Assembly (NCBI GenBank): GCA_001949185.1
Contig: BDGG01000004.1
Location: 1,296,278 to 1,360,277, forward strand
DNA length: 64,000 nt
Origin: Ramazzottius varieornatus
Taxonomy: Eukaryota > Tardigrada > Eutardigrada > Parachela > Ramazzottiidae
Direction of reading: 5' to 3'
Made by a program: the position numbers and the translations under genes. The notes under the pieces are model-generated. The model saw only the letters and a list, made by a program, of their open reading frames with translations. It was not told the DNA's origin and searched no databases. Shown piece by piece: positions 34,281 through 44,842 of the stretch. Each line of letters begins with the position of its first letter. Within the stretch, counting starts at the first letter, position 1.

Positions 34281-34719
34281 TTCAGCTGTACAGGAGTGTA
34301 GTTCAACCTGCGAGGGCGAACATACTCTCCTCTCACATCGAAATAATCGCTGATTAGACTCTTTGCATCTCCAGGTTGGTAATCGGACGAGAGATGGGTA
34401 ATGCGGGTTGATCCAGGTTTGACTCGACCTGGGAACACATAGGGAGAAACTGATTGATTATGCATAGCTAGGCCTTCACATGACTTACCATCAACTTTCA
34501 GCAGACGCAGTCTGAGGCCTTCCTCCGCAAGTAAGCAAGATGGGATAGGGATTTTGGGTGATGATATCCAGCCAGTGGCTACCGGAAACAGTGAAACCTC
34601 GAGGGGCAGTTGCACATGCTCAGCTGATTCAAGAACGCCACTCTTTTCAAAGTTTACAAACAAACGGAACAAAAGCTTAAAGAGCAACGGGCATGCAATG
34701 GATACGATCAGCAGATCTA
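34281..34719 (-). other. Open region upstream of FBXL20, possible exons of unknown identity
   Basis: An open minus-strand stretch down to 34489 ends at a strong GTAAGT donor (GATG|GTAAGT). A second open piece starts at 34428 after TTCCCAG. The phases join, and the translation includes a hydrophobic stretch (LLIVSIACPLLFKLLFRLF) then polar sequence. These could be upstream exons of FBXL20, a separate small gene or chance. An upstream ATG would fall inside the transposon terminal repeat, which argues for caution. Confidence 0.25.
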
Positions 34720-34829
34720 CTGTAAAATCTCGTTCAACTCGACGACAGAAATGCCCTGCCCGCGCATTTCTACCCAGGATCATGGATAGTATTTACGGCG
34801 TACGTACGTAAAACCAGCTGATTACTGGT

Positions 34830-35460
34830 TACACACACCCTATAAACATGTCTGTATAGCGTAGCTCGACGTCATTCATACCGATTGTAGAACAACTGAA
34901 AGCTCGGATAACTCGACCGGATCGTTCTATCCAAGTGCCGCACGTTCGCGGGGATATTGAATGAAAGCGTGCGCCACTTCACAAAGCAAGTGCATCTAAA
35001 GTTCTTCATTCAATTCTATTTGCTGGCTTTCTTCAGCAGGGGCTAAAAAAGAATCTTCGGTGAGGAAACTACAGTCCAGGACACTTTCATCTTGTTCGAC
35101 AGTCTCTCCAACAGCCACGTTTTCGAAATTATAGTCCTTGCGAAGAATCTGGGCTGAGTAAAAAGAGTTCGCAATAGCATCCGGCTTGATCTTGTCCCAC
35201 GCGATGGAAATAAAAAACACGAACACCCCCTTACCAGGCTTCCTTAGGTTTCCAGAGTTGGTGAAGCTAATATTGCTGCGTCGTCAGTGTCTGTATTCTA
35301 CCTTGAACGCCTCTTTGAACGACTTATTTATGCTAACGTCAAGAGGTTGCCATTTTCCGGTCTTGCCAGGTGGTATTGCAATCTGATGTACGTTCCTCGC
35401 TTACAACTTTTCGACGCTTTGCTGCGATATATGCACGGAGAAGTTGTCTCGCAGCAGCAA
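34830..35460 (-). pseudogene. Fragmentary DDE transposase (pogo/CENP-B-like)
   Basis: Minus-strand translation shows family motifs in order: RDNFSVHIS (a catalytic-Asp region, as in LLLDNFSAH), AIPPGKTGKWQPLDVSINKS (as in PPGTTSLLQPLDVGINK), then AWDKIKPDAIANSF (as in AWxxIxPETIxNCF). In-frame stops follow VEKL and KVEYRH. The N-terminal helix-turn-helix and first catalytic Asp are missing, so it cannot make active transposase. The strand agrees with the terminal repeats of the surrounding element. Confidence 0.82.
34901..34990. repeat. Palindromic hairpin element, copy 12 (nested in pogo element)
   Basis: Left arm AGCTCGGATAACTCGACC, then GGATCGTT, with core CCAAGTGCCGCACG; right core CGTGCGCCACTTC. 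It sits inside the transposon between the terminal repeat and the transposase remnant, so it inserted after the pogo element did. Confidence 0.8.
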
Positions 35461-35820
35461 GGTGAATTCCTGATACACAGGACCAGTTGTTCACCTCCCC
35501 AACTTCTGCAGCGCAGCACAACGATAAATGGCAAGTTACTGAAGATATCGTATGCATACCCACAAGCGAAGAATTGCCTCGAAGAATCCTCCAGAATCAA
35601 ACGTAAATAAAGGCAAGAGAATCACAACTCGAAGCCAGAAGTCCAGCAATGATGCATATAGCGTCAGCTTTGCTCACAGAAAGGCTACCCGGACTGGGGA
35701 GTAAGCCGTGTAACCAGCAATCAGCTGGTTTTCATTCGTACTCCGTAAATACTATCCATGGTCCTGGGTAGAATGCGCGGGTAGGGCATTTCTATCGTCG
35801 AGTTGAACGAGATTTTACAG

Positions 35821-36545
35821 TACCTCGTACCAGGTCAAGCAAAAAAAAGCTAAGGGCTCACCCTGGGCGCGGAGGTTTGATCCCGGCGGTGCGGGGCTCT
35901 TGATTATGCCCCCAACCGGATCTGGCTGAATGCAGGGGTACTGGCCGCTGTCCAGCGTACGAAAGGTTTCATTTCGAGCAGTTTGGACAAAAGAAAAGGA
36001 CTTCGTCTTTCCGTCGAAGAAAAGGCGTACGTCTGGCTATTCGGTCACCACGACGTGGTTTCGTACAACACGGTGGCCGATAATCAGAAATCAGACTCAG
36101 AGCTCTAGACGAACCCCGCCTGTTGGATCTTCTCAGCCTTTGACGAGTAAATGTTTTAGCCGCGGCCAAGAACGTCTAAACTGGCTTATTTTAGCTTCGC
36201 CGAGCCTTCTATAGATACGGTGAAGGATTACTTTCCTCTGGATCAGACTGGGTGAAGGAATGCCCAACTGAGGTATCCCTCTTGTGGACGGTTTGATGGA
36301 AGGGTATGTTCGTTATTTTCCGTAAACAATGCCCCATGTTTTTCTTCATCGCTGCTTTCTTTGCAGCGATGTTAAGGAACTCACGCTTCATGCACTCTTG
36401 AACCTCAGGGACGAATCCGCGGACAAAAGACGACGTCTGGGTCAAGATGGTCTACCTATCAAACAACAAAGCCCTCGGTGACTCAGCGTAGGCGAGCTTA
36501 GGGAAATCGTCGCAGGGTGGACGAGCGCTGGACCCAAGAAGAGCC
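35821..36545. other. Gap between pogo element and F-box-like gene
   Basis: About 725 bp. The first part has a GC-rich stretch near 35865-35900. Short open frames on both strands have no family match. It probably includes the promoter of the following gene. Confidence 0.35.
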
Positions 36546-37631
36546 ATGACGCGGACGAGGAAGTTGTGGTCACTGGTCAGTAAGACTGAAGTGAGGGAGC
36601 TGTGGAACAAGCTCGCAATTTCCACGGTGGATGAAGTACTCGGATACTTGGACCTTCGTCTCCTAACCAAGTTCTCATGATACGTATTACCAAAAATAAT
36701 TCGGACGGAACGTTGATGAAATTAATGGGAATTTGTTGAACAGGGTTTCCAAGCCGTGGAAGGAATCCATGGCACGTTATGGATTCATCAGCAGCGGTGC
36801 CGTCTTCCTGGTTGGTCCTTGCTACTACGGTCGCAGTTCCAGACTCCTCACCTCTGAACTACTGGGAGAAAGCGTCTGGTCGCGGCTCTTCCAGCTGAGA
36901 CCCAACACTATCAAGCACTTTGTCTTCGTGGGTCAACCCATGCCGTTCAACGAAGGGCGTCCTTTCGGCAAGCTCTTCCGTTTGCCACATGCTCTGCGCC
37001 ATGTCACCTTCCACTCGATCACTATCAACAGTAGCCAGTTGTACGCGCTAGCTCTTTGTGTTCTCATCGAGATCGACAGTGTCCAGTTTGTCAAGAGTAC
37101 CGTTCAGGTGGAAATAATCCGGTTGCATGTCACGCCCACCTTCCGGTGATGGTTCAGTTTCCGGGTTCCTGCGATAAAGTTAACCGATGCGAATCTGGAG
37201 AGTGTCGAGAAGAAGCAGTTAGTACACACTTTGGATTACATGGGACTAGTGTGGCCTTATAAGAAGAAGCAGCTAGAGTGGCTGAAGGAGTCCCTAGATT
37301 ATATGAGAAGCGTCCTGCTGGACAACGATCCGTCGTCCCCACGAAGAGTATTACCAAGCCAAGCAGGTTTCTCGCGTATTTCACAAAAGTTGCACTAAAC
37401 TTCAATACTAATCTTAGATTTCTACTGGCGTTGAGGGCTCGGAAATACGGTAAAAACAACCAGTTCCGGAAGCTGGGCGTCAGCAGTACAGCTCTGAAAG
37501 ATGGGCGTGAACTGGACACCCTGGACGCAGCATTTCGTATGCGACTTTTGTGGTGGCTGAAGGAAGGTGATAATGTGGAAGCTGAGATCTCTCGTCCGCC
37601 TTATGAGATTCCCCAGGATTTCCAGATGTGA
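36546..37631 (+). CDS. F-box-like protein of unknown specificity
   Basis: Probable multi-exon gene. Exon 1 (36546-36670) and exon 2 (36744-37107) join in phase to give an F-box-like motif: LAISTVDEVLGYLDLRLLTK followed by VSKPWKESM, matching the L-P/T-x-E-V-L, L-D, L and V-x-x-x-W pattern of F-boxes. Exon 2 continues with SSGAVFLVGP and hydrophobic LRR-like strands (LPHALRHVTFHSITI). A third coding stretch starts near 37180 (LTDANLESVEKKQL) and a last one runs to the stop at 37631 (PPYEIPQDFQM). I could not settle the last intron. F-box proteins recruit substrates to SCF ubiquitin ligases; the substrate here is unknown. No similarity to the neighbouring FBXL20 was noticed. Confidence 0.5.
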
Positions 37632-38106
37632 GAGAGGAGGATATACGGACTAGTTCTGAATATACCAAAGCTGTTTCACGAATAATCTTCGGTTGACTCT
37701 TTCTCCATCGTGATTTTTTGCTTTGTTATCGCTTGGAACTTCCGCTCCGTTTGGTATATGGAATTCGGATAGATTTACTGTTTTGTTACATTCAACAGAA
37801 TCAGAATTCATAGCTCTTCAAAACCTTCATGGAACTGACTAAAGGCTTCCGAAAATGTACCGTGTATCGAACCCAGACTGAGAACTTCCGGTATGGTAAA
37901 GATAACACTGCAATCAAATTGCTCTAACTTCGTACCGCACTACTTAGAGCAACGTCCGACGCAATGAAGATAGTTTGATATGTAAGTCTACGGATTTTTG
38001 ACACCAAAACCGGAATACAGTGTCAAGAAAACCAGTGGATGAGAACAGATGGGAAAGGGTGTTTGCGAATGATGATGAGTCCTCCCATATCTTCAACACC
38101 GAAAAC
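37632..38106. other. Convergent 3' region
   Basis: About 475 bp between the F-box-like gene stop and the decarboxylase stop, AT-rich, presumably both 3' UTRs. Nothing else is recognised. Confidence 0.4.
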
Positions 38107-40990
38107 CTAAATCGGCGTTTGCACCCCGGTATCGCGATCGGAATCGCTGAGGTTGCGTCTTGAAGTCATAGACATGGTACGTACAATCTTGGGGTTGTAA
38201 CATTTGGGATCGGAGACCATTCGCACGAAGAAGCTGCGCTTCTGCGAGATGCTCATGCGGTTGCGGCGGTCCACCACGAAGACCTCGTCCAATGTCTCCT
38301 GAGCTTCGCGTTCCAGCTCGTCTTGCTCCTGTTCCTCGCTGGTCACCGATTTTCCATTAGTCAGGCCATGACTCTGACTGGCTTCTTTCGCCAATAACTG
38401 AATGACGTCGCTGGCCATGTCTCGTATGATGGCCCAAGCTTCCTCAATATCCTGATCGCTGGCTGTTTGCGAGCAGACGCAGAAGCGAATGACATAACGC
38501 TCACTGAGAGAAGCGGGCACCATATGAAGCTTGCCGGAAGCGTTCAGGGATGAGAGGAACTTCTCGTTCAGAGCATTCGAACCCTACAGACAAAGTGGCA
38601 CGTGCGAAAGATCGTATACAAATTGTTGCCCTTTCGGTCACGTACGTGGAGGCGGAAGCAGACCAGTCCGAGTGTCACTTGATTCATGATCTCGAAGCGG
38701 CTGTCTTCTCTGATCAACATCTCCATCTTCTTTGCCAGTCGGCAGTGCTACAACAGTTGGTTGATTACTCGTCCATATTTAGCTAGTTATTGCTCATTAA
38801 TTCGGGCGTAGGTCTACACCAACCTCTAGAATATATCGTCGAAGACCTTCCACCCCGTAAGAGCGAATGACAAACCAGAGCTTCAGACTCCGAAAACGTC
38901 GGCTGAGTGGGATACCCCAATGCTAGAGCCAACAAGTACTCATAGTACAGCGTTATTGACAGATTTTGTGGGGGAAACACCACGACCTACGCGGTAATCG
39001 ATGGCCTTGTCCGAATGACTGTGCTTTAAGTACAGTGGATCGACGATCAAGGCTTCCGTCAGCTTATACTTATCACGAACCCTGACAACCGATAAGGTTC
39101 ACGAAATCCGAACTTCCCGACGATGCTTGCCACATAATCACGGGAGTTCGGCAAACACTCAGGCCAGATCGTTTTTGCCGAGTGGCGCACGCTTCTGGCG
39201 ATACCAGCTGGAAGCTTGTGCCACTTGGGGAAATTATCTGCTTGGGTTTGTTTGCCGGTTCCCATACAAGCTTACCACATAGCCGAGCAGTCGAAGTTGA
39301 CCAGCATCCACTTGTTGGGATTCGTGTTGAAGGACATCGCGAACTACGGTAGATGGGTATGTGAAAGACAAGGTAATAAACGACAAGTTGAAAGCTCGCC
39401 CAACCTCGACGCCCTTCATCAGGTAGCGGAACTGCGGGCAGATAAAAGCGCTTCCCGCGTAAGCAGCGTCGACATGCAGCCATACATTTTCTTCCTTGCA
39501 CACCGGCCCCACTTCGGATAGCGCATCGAAAGAACAACAGGAAGTTGTTCCCAGTGTTGTCGAGACCTACAGCCATGCCCATCTTGAAAGCCATGACTAA
39601 CCAGAAACGTCAGAGTTTCGACTTACGTAGAATGGAATCAATCCCATATTACGGTCTTCCTGGATAGCTTTGGCCAGCTTGGTGCCCCGTAGGGCGTATT
39701 TGTCGTCTGTTTCCAAGATCCGAATTTTGACAAAAGCTATCATAGCAGCTTTTTCCACTGATGAATGTGCCTATGCACAAAACAGCAACTACATGAAGAT
39801 ATATCCAATAAAACTATCAAAATAGATAAAGCGGGTAAACGATACAGTCCACGATATATTATCCACGGAGGCTCTGTGGCCCGGGCTAACTTCGGCAGGG
39901 CGTTCCCTAGCCGGTTTACCGAATGACTACCGAATGATAAATTATTCGTACCTCTTTAGAGCAGTAAGCCATCAATTTAGACAACAAGACGCCCTCTTCG
40001 ACGAAGGGATGCTGTTTCTTCAGCTCGCGGATGGTATGTTGACGAGCCGCCAGCATACTGACCAAGATGCATTCACTGGCGGAACCCTGTAAAAAACGCA
40101 GGGTTATTAGTGTAGGTGACCTCTTAGTGCAGTAGGCGTGCGGTTCAGTAATCCCAAAAAACCCAACGTTCGCATATGGGAAGCCGGCCTCCCATATACA
40201 GTACTACAGTACTGTACCGTACCCCTAAGCCACATTTACCTGGATAACTCCGCCGCCTTTTGCTCCTTCCGTGAATGGCAGAAACTCCTTGGGAAGAGCG
40301 ATCATTCGACCTAGCCAATCCAGCACAATAGTTTCCAGCTCGGTACATGCCGGACTTGCAGCCTATGAAAGTTAGGACAAGATCACAACTGATCACACTA
40401 CTGTAAAAATATCGCTGAACAGGCCAACCTCACCCAAGAGAATCCGACACATCCGATTGCGTCAGAGAGCATATCGCCCATGATTGAGGGATATGAATTG
40501 CCCGCCGGAAAATACGCATGAAATCGCGGATGTTGCCAATGCGTCATCTACTTGAACAGAAAGTAGGTTAGTGTTTGGGAAGCCGACAATCGAAACGTAC
40601 GGGATCGTTACGTCAAGTGGCGCACGTCTACGACCAAGAATAATGGAAACGTGCGCCACTTGACCTAAGATACTGCATGTTCCGGCTGCTGGTCTTCCAT
40701 TTTTTGAGAATAATCCGAGATTAAGATTATTATGACTTCACAGGATTGATGGAGAAACCACAACTGACCCCAGGCATGATATGCTGTTCGACGTCATCCA
40801 TAATCTCGTCCCATTCTTCGGGATGTTGCGGCGCATTCTCCGGCAAGCGCTGCCTCAAGTAACCGGGTTCGACAGCCGGTGTGACGCGGCGTTGAGCGAC
40901 ATTCTCCATGTAGTCAGCGATATAGTCCACCATTTCCTTGCCTCGAGTACGAAACTCCACAGCGTCCATGATTGGGACATTGGCCGCCAT
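38107..40990 (-). CDS. PLP-dependent group II decarboxylase, tyrosine decarboxylase-like
   Basis: Decarboxylates an aromatic amino acid; resemblance is strongest to invertebrate tyrosine decarboxylases, which make tyramine for octopamine synthesis. About eleven exons run down the minus strand. Markers in order: [73 protein letters not shown] (PLP-contacting Asp), NPNKW (Schiff-base Lys), VDPLYLKH and [20 protein letters not shown], then [14 protein letters not shown]. Beyond the catalytic core is a polar extension of about 110 residues with many Ser/Arg, ending DTGVQTPI. The start is uncertain: 40990 or 40969, and the frame stays open upstream to 41254. The Ser in IPLSRRF also occurs in histidine decarboxylases, so the substrate is not settled. 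Two introns carry hairpin elements. Confidence 0.86.
39142..39264. repeat. Palindromic hairpin element, copy 13 (decarboxylase intron)
   Basis: Left end CGGGAGTTCGGCAAACACTC, core CGAGTGGCGCACGCTT; right core AGCTTGTGCCACTTGG and end TTTGTTTGCCGGTTCCC. Full length, in an intron. Confidence 0.85.
40603..40671. repeat. Palindromic hairpin element, copy 14 (decarboxylase intron 1)
   Basis: Inner arms GTCAAGTGGCGCACGT and ACGTGCGCCACTTGAC are perfectly complementary around a loop of about 23 bp. The outer arms are short. Confidence 0.87.
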
Positions 40991-41740
40991 GCTGACTGCA
41001 ATCTCCGGTAGACTGCCTCGACCACTGGTCGCACCGTTAACTTTCTTGGCCGTGATCACTGTTTGACCACCACCGTCTACCGACACTTTCCCCGATGTTG
41101 CCAGATTAGAATGCTTACAGGGAAGAGGAGCCTTGTCGTTGGAACGACTCAAACTACTGGCAAAGACCGCTGCGCCTCTTGTCGAACAATCGTAGCAGTG
41201 ACCCAAGAAGCTTTCCAGCTTACTCAGTTGCGCCTGCGGGAAGTGATCTGGCATTTGGTCAAGCTAAAAAACCCAACTGACTTGGAGAGCTACGCACAGA
41301 AGTCCCTTATCCTTGTGACGGAAGCCAAACGCTAAGTGACTAAATGCTTTCCCAGTTTCTGGAAGCTTCTTCACGTAAGCCCGAAGGCGCAATTGAGTTC
41401 ACCGATGACGTAACTGCGGAGAAGTGTCGAAGAAACGGAGCAAGGGACAATTAATCTGGAGAACCATCTGCTGCTGACAAGTTCCTCCTTCGATTACCCT
41501 TCATGACACATCGATGACGAACTTAACGTCACCTTGTAGGCATTTAATCAGCCATTACTGTCCCGAGAAAACCTCAACAAGCTTTTAGACTCAACAGAAA
41601 GTCAATTGCTCACGCCATGTTTTCGTTGTGATATCCTTACGCAGTATCATCAGTACAGAAGAATGGGTAAACGGTAAAAAAGCCTTTGACTATCAATCTC
41701 GTGTCCGTCTGGGAAGAAACCAACAAGTTTTCGTGACAGG
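40991..41740. other. Gap between decarboxylase start and FARSB stop
   Basis: The decarboxylase reading frame stays open to 41254, with a Ser/Gly/Lys-rich translation that could be an N-terminal extension or simply 5' UTR. The rest should contain the decarboxylase promoter and FARSB 3' UTR. No repeat is seen. Confidence 0.35.
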
Positions 41741-44700
41741 TTAAACGAAGGGTTCGACGTCAAGTTCCATGATGGAACAAGGGTTGGTGAGTTCAAAGTG
41801 ATGGAGTACTTCGGGATGAAGGACACCGAACAAGCCCACAGCCTTGTCGTGCACCACAATTTGCGCACAGCGTCCATCAAAGAAAGTTTTATCTATGGTG
41901 CAAACGGAAAATAATTACCAGCCTCAACCCTTGTAAACTGTTGTGCTTGACTATTCGTCGGACGATCGGAACTTACCCTGATGGGCGCGAATGTGGTAAC
42001 CGATGGAGTCCTTGGCGTATGGAATGCCTACCAGCTGCATGAAACGATCGACCAGGCCGTGGACGATCTCGAAGCCCGATGTCTTGCCGTAGTACAGCGC
42101 AGAGAGACGACGATGGTTTCGAGCACCCACCTCTGCAGACAGAAAACCTTTTGAAAAGAATCAGAAGCAAAAAACTACACATCTACATATTTTAAGTTTT
42201 GGGCGTGGTCGAACGAAATGTTAATGTGTATTCAAACCGTCGCATTGACCTTTTGTGCTGTCCTTCAGTACGACGTCGGAGATCTCGAAGAGCTTGATAG
42301 GCAACGACATCTTTTTGTTGCTCGCGACTGTTTTGAGAAGACCGGGTATTAAAGTAGTCCGTGCTACTTGGAATTCCAGGGACTTGGGATTTGCGATATG
42401 GACAGCTGGTATGTCTTCGATCTTGTGCCGCAGCTTCTCACCAATGTCGTCACGAGAACACTGTAGGTAAAACACACATCAAACAATCTCATAGCCTTCG
42501 GTGTAGCCCGTCTTCTTCCCGTCTCGACATGGACTGCAAACTCGTTGAAATGAAAGTATCATACCAGTGCGAAGGTAAGGGATTCGGTATAGCCAGCCGC
42601 CACCATTTCGTTTCGAAGAAGATCCGATACGTGATTAACGATGAACTATACAAGGATGCGTTGTCGGTTACCAGGAATGAAACAGAATGAGCGAGGTGCT
42701 ACTCACTTGATCGCCGATGGTCATGGACGGTGGCATCTTCTTTTCGATGTTGTTGTATCCATATGCGATCGCGACGTCCTCGATCAGGTCACAGGGATGA
42801 AGAATGTCGTGGCGAGTCGGTGGTATCTTTACCATAAGACTATCTCCGTCTGGACCGCTTAGCTGGCTTTCCAAACCCATTCGTCTTAGTAACTCGATCA
42901 TCTCACCGATGGGTACGCTAGAATGACAACAGAATTTCATTCTTCTCACATTAGAGAAGTTCGCTGCGAATACTGCTACCCATTGCGTAGACCTACTTGA
43001 TTCCAACCCTCTTGTTGATGTGACTGCAGGACACTACCATCTGCCGAGTTACCAGTTTCTGTGTAGAGATACCAAGGTTTGTCAGCTGGATACGAATACG
43101 GACATACTAGTAAAACTGTCGGAGCCGCTAAGAATCTCAAGTTCGGAAACAGGCCACTTTACCGGGTAGGTAATAGTATTTCCATCGGCACCCACCACAT
43201 CGACAGGCTCAACCCTGTGAGAGAACCATGATGAACAAAAGAGGAAATCCTGAGATATTAAGGTTCCACTTACATAAACTGAGGCGAACAATGCTGCGAG
43301 AACATGGTCACGACCGTGTCCAATACGACCACAGCCTACAAACAAGGATCAACGAATCATGCATCTTCTTTCTCAGGGTTGAGCATTGCATAATCGAGAA
43401 GTACCGTACCTTGTGCAAGTCAGTGGCGGTACATTCAATCAGCACATTCTTAGTGTTCAATGTCAGTTTGCTGTGGTCGCCTGTCGCCAAAGCAAGATAA
43501 AAGTTTAGCAACAGGTTTCGTCGCGGAATCAGGCTAACATTCCACGAGGAACTCTCGCTGATCCTATAGTTTATCACCATTGATAATAGGTGGCAACGAA
43601 CAGACGATTCCATTTTTATCCTTTATAACGGGATACACCGGAGAGTCTTTAATGATATGCAGATACGGTTTCAGATGGCTGTCCGTCTGAAACACATGCA
43701 GTGTATAAACTTCGGCTACGAATTGACTGAATATTAATGTAAAAAGAATAGCTTACAGCGTAAAAGTCCATAAGCTCCGTTGCTGTCATCTCCTTAGTCT
43801 GATTCAGAGGTCGGAACTTGATCTGGTCCGGCGGTAATGCATCATAGGTGAATGGACCAGATACGGTATCCAGATCGTGCGTACCGATGGCCACTAAGGT
43901 TCTCTTGCGGCACAAGTTCTGGTGTAGCTTATCCTGCAGTTCGATGAAGCTCGCGTACGAGGAGGCCGTTAGGCTGATGTTGCGCAGGATCGCTCCGACC
44001 ACGAACGGCCTTATTTGTCCCGTCTACAAACAACGAACCCGGAACTGCGAATCGAGATCCTAGCCTATCATTTAGCCATGATATACCGGAGAGGCCAAAT
44101 GATACAATGCCGGAGAGGGGCGAACTATGTATAATTATAATTACCTGTTTAGTGACAGTGATACGTTCTCGCTGACCGGAAGTCGGCTGGCTCAGAGCGT
44201 AATGCGCAATCGGACACTTTCCCAGGAAGACCTTCAACGCAAGGGATAGCCCTTCCAAGCATAATAGATCATACCTGTGATACAAAATAACATTCATACC
44301 AATCCGTAGAAGCCCATACAGTGGACACTGGCACAGTGACTTTGACACTGAGTATATACCGCATATGTAACAGAACTAACAGACCTGTTGGCCGGAATCT
44401 CGATCTTATATAAAACAGCTTCGCTAACTGGACCTCCATCCTTTTCCTTCCTCTTCACTGATTCTCCTTGTTCTTTGACGGCTATGGCCTTTTCCGTTGT
44501 CTGAAAAATGACACAGATGTGTAAAGAATAAGGAATATCTCACGCTAGATGACCACTGCGGTACTGCCCATCCGTCAGATACAATGTACAACAGCTCATG
44601 CATCTTACCACTTCGTCCAGTTCGATCCCATATTGGAAACATAGTTCGTCAAATTCCTCATCCTCTGAAAAAGCAACGTGGTATGTGGATAGGGCAATCC

Positions 44701-44842
44701 ACCGTCGGCGACGAGATCAACACACATATACAAATCATGTACCACGGCGGAACACGGCACAAGTCCGAAACTTAAAGAACTCACCGTAAGTATGCTGCAT
44801 CACCTCGAACAACTCATCCCTCTTCACAGATATGGTCGGCAT
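41741..44842 (-). CDS. FARSB: Cytosolic phenylalanyl-tRNA synthetase beta subunit
   Basis: Joins phenylalanine to tRNA-Phe as an alpha2-beta2 enzyme in the cytosol. More than ten short exons run from [19 protein letters not shown] at 44842 to DVEPFV then stop at 41741. Recognised blocks in order: [18 protein letters not shown] (split from the start exon at a phase-1 intron), [48 protein letters not shown], the B5-domain segment [20 protein letters not shown] followed by [12 protein letters not shown], and [20 protein letters not shown]. The core end reads [20 protein letters not shown]. Order and spacing agree with the roughly 590-residue family. No lesion was seen. Individual introns were not all phase-checked. 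Confidence 0.93.

Larger units (their letters stand above)
34720..35820 (-). mobile_element. Decayed pogo/Tigger-type (Tc1/mariner superfamily) DNA transposon
   Basis: Cut-and-paste transposon remnant, 1,101 bp, with about 115 bp terminal inverted repeats (34720-34835 and 35704-35820). The ends are CTGTAAAATCTCGTTC and GAACGAGATTTTACAG. TA dinucleotides flank both ends, the target duplication typical of Tc1/mariner-pogo elements. The interior encodes minus-strand fragments of a DDE transposase interrupted by stops, so it is not autonomous. A palindromic hairpin element is inserted within it. Confidence 0.88.

Noticed and set aside
35865-35905. tRNA-like B box (GGTTTGATCCC)
   Set aside because: No A box, cloverleaf or terminator could be formed around it by eye.
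11511-40671. CRISPR array from recurring near-identical palindromes
   Set aside because: Copies are kilobases apart, in introns of a eukaryotic genome, with no regular spacers.
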